This document shows, one piece after another, positions 5,472 through 8,814 of a stretch of 8,814 bases of DNA. The translations under genes and the position numbers were made by a program. The stretch is from Sandaracinobacteroides sp964394815. GTDB lineage: Bacteria > Pseudomonadota > Alphaproteobacteria > Sphingomonadales > Sphingomonadaceae. The notes under the pieces were generated by a model. It ran no database searches and was not told the DNA's origin. It worked only from the letters and a program-made list of their open reading frames with translations. The stretch lies in assembly GCA_964394815.1 (NCBI GenBank), contig CAYMZC010000104.1, forward strand, positions 1 to 8,814. The letters run 5' to 3'. Position 1 is the stretch's first letter; the number at the start of each line of letters is the position of its first letter.

Positions 5472-8012
5472 TCAGCCTCCGAGCAGTTCGCCGAGTTTGG
5501 CGAAGGGCCGGGCCGCCGTGGCGGACGGTGCCTTGCCTTCCGCCTTGCGGCGCGTTTTTCGTCTGGTTGCGGGCTGGAAGGCAAAGCCCTGCTGCCGCGT
5601 GTCGCGGAAGCCAAGCGCCTGCATCAGCCGTGCGAACTGGATGGGCGAAAGCCCGAGGCTCGACATCAGGGCCGGATCGGGGCGGATGCCGCCGCCGGCC
5701 TTTTCGGCGAGCCGCTGGGCGTGAACGGCGCGCGCCACCTTGTCCGCCATGTCGACCCTGACGGCGAAATCTCCGAGCGCCCAGAAACCGGCAACTGCCA
5801 GAAAGCCCGGCGGCATCGCGTCGTTCACCTTGACCGAAGTGAGGCCGGGGCGCGGCGGGGGTGGCATGGCCGGCGCCCTGCTGGCCACGCCCCACAGGGC
5901 CAGCCGCCAGCGCGTCGCCTCAGGCCGCAGCGCATCGCTCACGAACACATGGGTGACACCCGGCCTGACGCCGGCCTTCGCCAGTGCGCGCCTGTCGTCG
6001 CGGCTGATGTCGGCGATCAGCGGCGCCAGCGTTTCGCGCGGCAGGGCGCCCATGGTTTCGGTCAGCTGCACGACAATGCCGCGCGCTGCCGGGCTGAGTT
6101 CGGGTTTCAGGGCTTCCAGCCGGGTCAGGCCGGAAAGATGCCGCGCCTTCGTTGCCGCCACCCAGTTTTCCAGGCGGGCAAGAACGGCCGCCCGCGCGGC
6201 CTTGTCCAGCGTGTCGAGGCTACGGTCCAGCTCCACCCTCGGGTTCAGCGTGTCCTTGCCGGGCCTCAGTGCAGCCACGCGCGTGCCGCACCACAACAGG
6301 CGGGGCGGCATGCCGCCATCGAAGTCCAGCGCGAAATCCGCATCTTCAGCAGCCGCCAGCGCCTTTGCCCGGCGCGCCAGCTCTTCGGCAAGCCGCCGTT
6401 CGGCGGCCGCCAGCAGCATCTTCTTTTCCCCTGCGCGCGCTGCCGGGTCCGGCAGGAAGGCGAAGCCCGAAAGCGTGCCGATGATGGCGCCATCCACCAC
6501 AACCGTGCCATCCGGGTCCACTTCGACGCGCGCGGCGCGGTCGCGCAGCTTCAGGTCCTTCAGCAGCACGGATGTCCGCCGGTCGACGAAGCGCTGGGTG
6601 AGCCGCTGGTGCAGCGCATCCGAAAGCCTGTCTTCCACCTGGCGCGCACGTTCCGCCCAGCCGGGGGCGTCGGCCAGCCAGTCGGGGCGGTGGGTCACAT
6701 AGGTCCAGGTGCGGGCGGCGGCGATCCTGTCAGACAGGGTGGCGATGTCGCCCGCCACATTGTCCAGCGCCGATAGCTCCGAGCGGATCCATTCCGGCGG
6801 CAGGCGGCCCGTCCCCTCGGACAGGTGGCGGAACATGCGGCCCGCGAGCCGGGCATGCGCTTCCGGCCCGGTGCGGCGGTAATCGGGCAGGCCGCAGGCA
6901 GCCCACAGCCGCATCAGCGCTGGCCGGCCCTGCGCGCGTTCCATCACCCATGGCTCGCCAGCCAGGATCTTCAGCACCTGCAGGTCGATGGCGTCGTCGC
7001 CGCGCCACAGTTCGGGAGACGACGGCTGGGCCTCCAGGCTCATGACGAGCCTGTGCAGCGAGGAAAAGTCCAGCCGGGCATTGCGCCAGACAAGGCCCTT
7101 CAGGGGCGGGAATTCATGCCCCTCGATCGCCGCGATCTCGGCCTCGGTCAGCTCAGGGCTGGCGCTTTCCTCGTTGCGGCCGAAGAGCAGGGTGCCGAAG
7201 CTGCCGTCGCGCTGGTGGCGGCCAGCCCGGCCCGCGATCTGGGCCATTTCGGCCGGCCGCAGGCGGCGGTGCCGGCGGCCGTCGAATTTCGAGAGCGAGG
7301 CGAAGGCGACATGGGCGATATCCATGTTGAGCCCCATGCCGATCGCGTCGGTGGCAACCAGATAGTCCACCTCGCCCGACTGGTAGAGCTCGACCTGGGC
7401 GTTGCGCGTTCGCGGCGAAAGGCCGCCCATGACCACGGCCGCCCCGCCTTTCTGGCGGCGCAGCATTTCGGCCAGCGCATAGACGTCCTGCGCCGTGAAG
7501 GCGACGATGGCCGAGCGCGCCGGCAGGCGCGACAGCTTGCGCGGCTCCACCCATTCGAGCTTCGAGAAACGCGGCCTCGCGATGATGTGCGCATCGGGCA
7601 GCAGGCGCCTTATGACGGGCCTGAGCGTTTCGGCCCCCAGGATCATGGTTTCGGCCGTGCCGCGCAGGTGCAGCATGGCGTTGGTGAAGACGTGGCCGCG
7701 CTCGGGGTCGGCGCCCATCTGCCCTTCATCAATGGCGATGAAGGGGAAGGCGCGGTCGGTCACCATGGATTCGGCCGTGCACAGGAAATAGCGCGCGCCC
7801 GGCGGGATGATCCGCTCTTCCCCCGTGACGAGGGCGACCTGCGGCGCGCCCTTCATCGCCACGACGCGGTCATAGACCTCCCGCGCCAGCAGCCGGAGGG
7901 GGAAACCCATCATGCCGCCGGCATGGGCGCACATCCGCTCGACCGCGAGATGTGTCTTGCCGGTGTTGGTCGGCCCGAGGACGGCGGTGAGCTGGGCGGA
8001 CAGGCCCGTCAC
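5472..8012 (-). CDS. SUV3-like superfamily-2 RNA helicase
   Basis: This 846-aa cytoplasmic ATP-dependent helicase resembles the mitochondrial SUV3/SUPV3L1 group. N-terminal motor motifs: Walker A GPTNTGKT (13-20), TGEER (63-67), motif II as DEGQ (95-98), GAET (126-129), motif V ATDAIGMGLN (220-229) and motif VI QIAGRAGR (258-265). The last two lie in the second RecA-like lobe. The DEGQ and IAGRAGR forms and short interlobe spacing are characteristic of the SUV3 type rather than DEAD-box helicases. Residues about 280-780 form the long alphaproteobacterial C-terminal region, rich in Arg/Ala helices. LSPIQFARLMQALGF comes close to the end, followed by a basic tail (RRKTRRK...). The start is GTG at 8012-8010: it is 12 codons before Walker A, no in-frame ATG occurs before the upstream stop at 8085-8087, and only a weak AGG precedes it. 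The GTG overlaps the stop of a possible small upstream ORF. SUV3 proteins unwind RNA for degradation or processing; the substrate here is unknown. Confidence 0.93.
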   Translation of the reverse strand: MTGLSAQLTAVLGPTNTGKTHLAVERMCAHAGGMMGFPLRLLAREVYDRVVAMKGAPQVALVTGEERIIPPGARYFLCTAESMVTDRAFPFIAIDEGQMGADPERGHVFTNAMLHLRGTAETMILGAETLRPVIRRLLPDAHIIARPRFSKLEWVEPRKLSRLPARSAIVAFTAQDVYALAEMLRRQKGGAAVVMGGLSPRTRNAQVELYQSGEVDYLVATDAIGMGLNMDIAHVAFASLSKFDGRRHRRLRPAEMAQIAGRAGRHQRDGSFGTLLFGRNEESASPELTEAEIAAIEGHEFPPLKGLVWRNARLDFSSLHRLVMSLEAQPSSPELWRGDDAIDLQVLKILAGEPWVMERAQGRPALMRLWAACGLPDYRRTGPEAHARLAGRMFRHLSEGTGRLPPEWIRSELSALDNVAGDIATLSDRIAAARTWTYVTHRPDWLADAPGWAERARQVEDRLSDALHQRLTQRFVDRRTSVLLKDLKLRDRAARVEVDPDGTVVVDGAIIGTLSGFAFLPDPAARAGEKKMLLAAAERRLAEELARRAKALAAAEDADFALDFDGGMPPRLLWCGTRVAALRPGKDTLNPRVELDRSLDTLDKAARAAVLARLENWVAATKARHLSGLTRLEALKPELSPAARGIVVQLTETMGALPRETLAPLIADISRDDRRALAKAGVRPGVTHVFVSDALRPEATRWRLALWGVASRAPAMPPPPRPGLTSVKVNDAMPPGFLAVAGFWALGDFAVRVDMADKVARAVHAQRLAEKAGGGIRPDPALMSSLGLSPIQFARLMQALGFRDTRQQGFAFQPATRRKTRRKAEGKAPSATAARPFAKLGELLGG

Positions 8013-8191
8013 CGGATCAGGCCTGCCGCCGGGGCCGGGGTGCCATGGTGGTCCATCAGGGCTGAAGATCGGGAGGCCGGGGCGCTACCGCAAGGGCAAC
8101 ACACGGCGGCATGGAAGGAAAGGGCGGCCGCGGGGCCGGGCGGAAGGCCCATGGACCCGTGCAGGCCCGGATCGGCAGGATGGATGCGCAT
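8009..8191 (-). CDS. Possible small upstream ORF overlapping the helicase start
   Basis: A 60-codon frame starts at ATG 8191-8189 and ends with TGA at 8011-8009. That stop overlaps the helicase GTG as GTGA, a classic translational-coupling arrangement. GGGAG (complement of 8200-8204) is 8 nt before the ATG, an ideal spacing. Third codon positions are mostly G/C. The peptide starts MRIHPADPGLHG and contains a CCPCG cluster; I recognise no domain. The frame also stays open further upstream (to 8494) through a repeat-coded stretch (SPYS/GATS units), with another ATG at 8233 whose AAGGAG is only 2 nt away. It could be a genuine small protein, a regulatory leader peptide or chance in GC-rich DNA. 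The Shine-Dalgarno and overlap are the only positive evidence. Confidence 0.3.
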   Translation of the reverse strand: MRIHPADPGLHGSMGLPPGPAAALSFHAAVCCPCGSAPASRSSALMDHHGTPAPAAGLIR

Positions 8192-8273
8192 GAACGCTTC
8201 TCCCATCATCTCCAGTCCCACATTTTGTGGCATGGCTCCTTGCCGGGCGCAAGAGATGGTTTTGTGACAGCAT

Positions 8274-8330
8274 GTCGCCCCTGAGGTCGCCCCTGAAGTC
8301 GCCCCTGAGTATGGGGAAGAGTATGGGGAA
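8274..8330. repeat. Two abutting 12-bp tandem repeats
   Basis: GTCGCCCCTGA occurs at 8274-8284, 8286-8296 and 8298-8308, each followed by G or A, so the period is exactly 12. It runs directly into two perfect copies of GAGTATGGGGAA (8307-8318 and 8319-8330), also period 12. The CCCC of the first unit can pair with the GGGG of the second, so the two blocks may fold back on each other. On the minus strand the unit reads as four-residue repeats in one frame. It may be a binding-site array, a slippage-prone repeat or a low-complexity coding remnant. Confidence 0.85.
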
Positions 8331-8356
8331 CTGGGCATGCGGAACTGCCCATTCCC
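8326..8356. other. Stable hairpin next to the repeat array
   Basis: GGGAA (8326-8330), a bulged C, and TGGGCA (8332-8337) pair with TGCCCA (8346-8351) and TTCCC (8352-8356). This gives 11 paired bases around an 8-nt loop. The left arm lies in the last GAGTATGGGGAA repeat. No T tract follows on either strand, so it is not an obvious terminator; an RNA or protein-binding structure is possible. Confidence 0.55.
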
Positions 8357-8718
8357 GCCCGGAGGGGTGGGCCTTGCCCCATTCCGGATGTTCCCTTGGG
8401 GATCATCCTTTGGTCGTCTGCCGGGGGCGTTTCGTCGCAGCCGCCGTCGCTTGCCGCAAGGGCTGGCATTGACCCACGAAGTGACATGATTCAAGGTTTC
8501 TGCCCAAGAGCTTATCCTGTCCGGGCCTGAACCCGGGGCTGTCTTCCGGAACCAGTCTGTTGTGGAAGAACGGACCGAAAGCGGGAAGTTCGCCCGAAAA
8601 CAAGGTCAGACGGGGTCGTATTCCACGGTGATGGTCGTAACCGACAACAGGCCGAACGGCTTCATTCTGCGGCCATTCGGGCCGTGGATGTCCGGGTCGC
8701 AGGCAATCGGGGGTAGCC

Positions 8719-8814
8719 ATGGCGACGGCTGCTGATTTCCTTGTCGGAAAGGCCTCCCCGACTGTTCGGGGTGGCGCCGGCGCTGCCAGGATCCTCGCCC
8801 TGAAGGCGAGCCTG
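8719..8814 (+). CDS. Possible 5' end of an unidentified gene running off the window
   Basis: ATG at 8719 opens a frame of 32 codons with no stop before the window end, beginning MATAADFLVGKASPTVRGG. GGGGG (8709-8713) lies 5 nt upstream as a poor Shine-Dalgarno. About two thirds of third positions are G/C, below the neighbouring genes. No family is recognisable from 32 residues. Two short perfect hairpins (CCCCGA/TCGGGG at 8756-8771 and CTCGCC/GGCGAG at 8794-8810) occur within it. A minus-strand frame is also open across the same bases, so strand assignment is uncertain. Confidence 0.22.
   Translation, partial: MATAADFLVGKASPTVRGGAGAARILALKASL

Larger units (their letters stand above)
8192..8718. 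other. Intergenic region without a convincing gene
   Basis: About 530 bp lie upstream of the helicase unit. The stretch contains the 12-bp repeat array at 8274-8330, the hairpin at 8326-8356, a small 5-bp stem at 8521-8536 (CCGGG/CCCGG) and an imperfect inverted repeat GGCCGAA/TTCGGGCC at 8650-8683. Open frames here (for example minus 8403-8720 and plus 8227-8472) have no recognisable motif and I treat them as chance. The helicase promoter should lie here, but I could not pick a -35/-10 pair with confidence. Confidence 0.6.

Noticed and set aside
4704..6776. Plus-strand 690-codon open frame
   Set aside because: It lies antisense to fdxA, the S4 gene and the helicase, all with clear family motifs. 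The translation is Arg/Gly/His-rich with no domain, a usual effect of GC-rich codon bias.
6825..8267. Plus-strand 480-codon open frame
   Set aside because: It is antisense to the helicase motor domain, whose motifs are intact on the minus strand. The composition is that of a shadow frame.
8274..8330. CRISPR array
   Set aside because: The repeats are 12 bp, contiguous and without unique spacers, so they are simple tandem repeats.
8469..8497. Plus-strand promoter at TTGACC (8469)
   Set aside because: No acceptable -10 element occurs at 16-18 nt spacing, and no gene begins shortly downstream.
8403..8720. Minus-strand 105-codon open frame
   Set aside because: There is no family resemblance and no good ribosome-binding site. 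A different minus frame over the same bases has better coding character.

Overview
The window is high-GC bacterial DNA with strong G/C third-position bias, and reads as chromosomal sequence from an alphaproteobacterium. The TonB-dependent receptor style (Caulobacter/Xanthomonas type), the SUV3-like helicase / S4-domain / 7Fe-FdxA gene order and the TTGACGC/GCTA promoter-like sequence all fit this. A Hyphomonadaceae or Caulobacterales-like host is my inference; no rRNA or other phylogenetic marker is present.

Left part (1-3180, + strand): the C-terminal two thirds or so of a TonB-dependent outer-membrane receptor is followed, with a 1-nt TGATG stop/start overlap, by a beta-propeller phytase with a lipoprotein signal. 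A strong intrinsic terminator (14-bp perfect stem plus T run) closes this unit. The pair looks like a phytate-use module: the lipoprotein phytase removes phosphate from (metal-)phytate and the receptor probably imports a product, phytate itself or a released metal complex.

Middle (3261-4004, +): an eight-helix ZIP-family metal-ion permease lies alone after the terminator. It converges on the minus-strand genes, with a hairpin in the 47-bp convergent gap.

Right part (8012-4052, - strand, read right to left): an 846-aa SUV3-like superfamily-2 helicase starts at GTG. Three bases after its stop comes an Hsp15-like S4 RNA-binding protein with a TTG start and a well-placed Shine-Dalgarno. After a 120-bp gap with a plausible housekeeping promoter comes the 7Fe-8S ferredoxin FdxA, then a YflT/GsP17M-like stress protein with a glycine-rich hydrophobic core. 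The helicase-S4-fdxA order is common in alphaproteobacteria, where a CarD-type regulator often follows; here the stress-protein gene takes that position.

The far right (about 8192-8814) has no convincing gene. It holds an ordered 12-bp-period repeat array next to an 11-bp-stem hairpin, a possible small ORF overlapping the helicase start by 4 nt (GTGA), and mutually antisense open frames running off the window edge. This is the least explained part of the window. I did not find a clear defence system, mobile element, CRISPR array, tRNA or rRNA.
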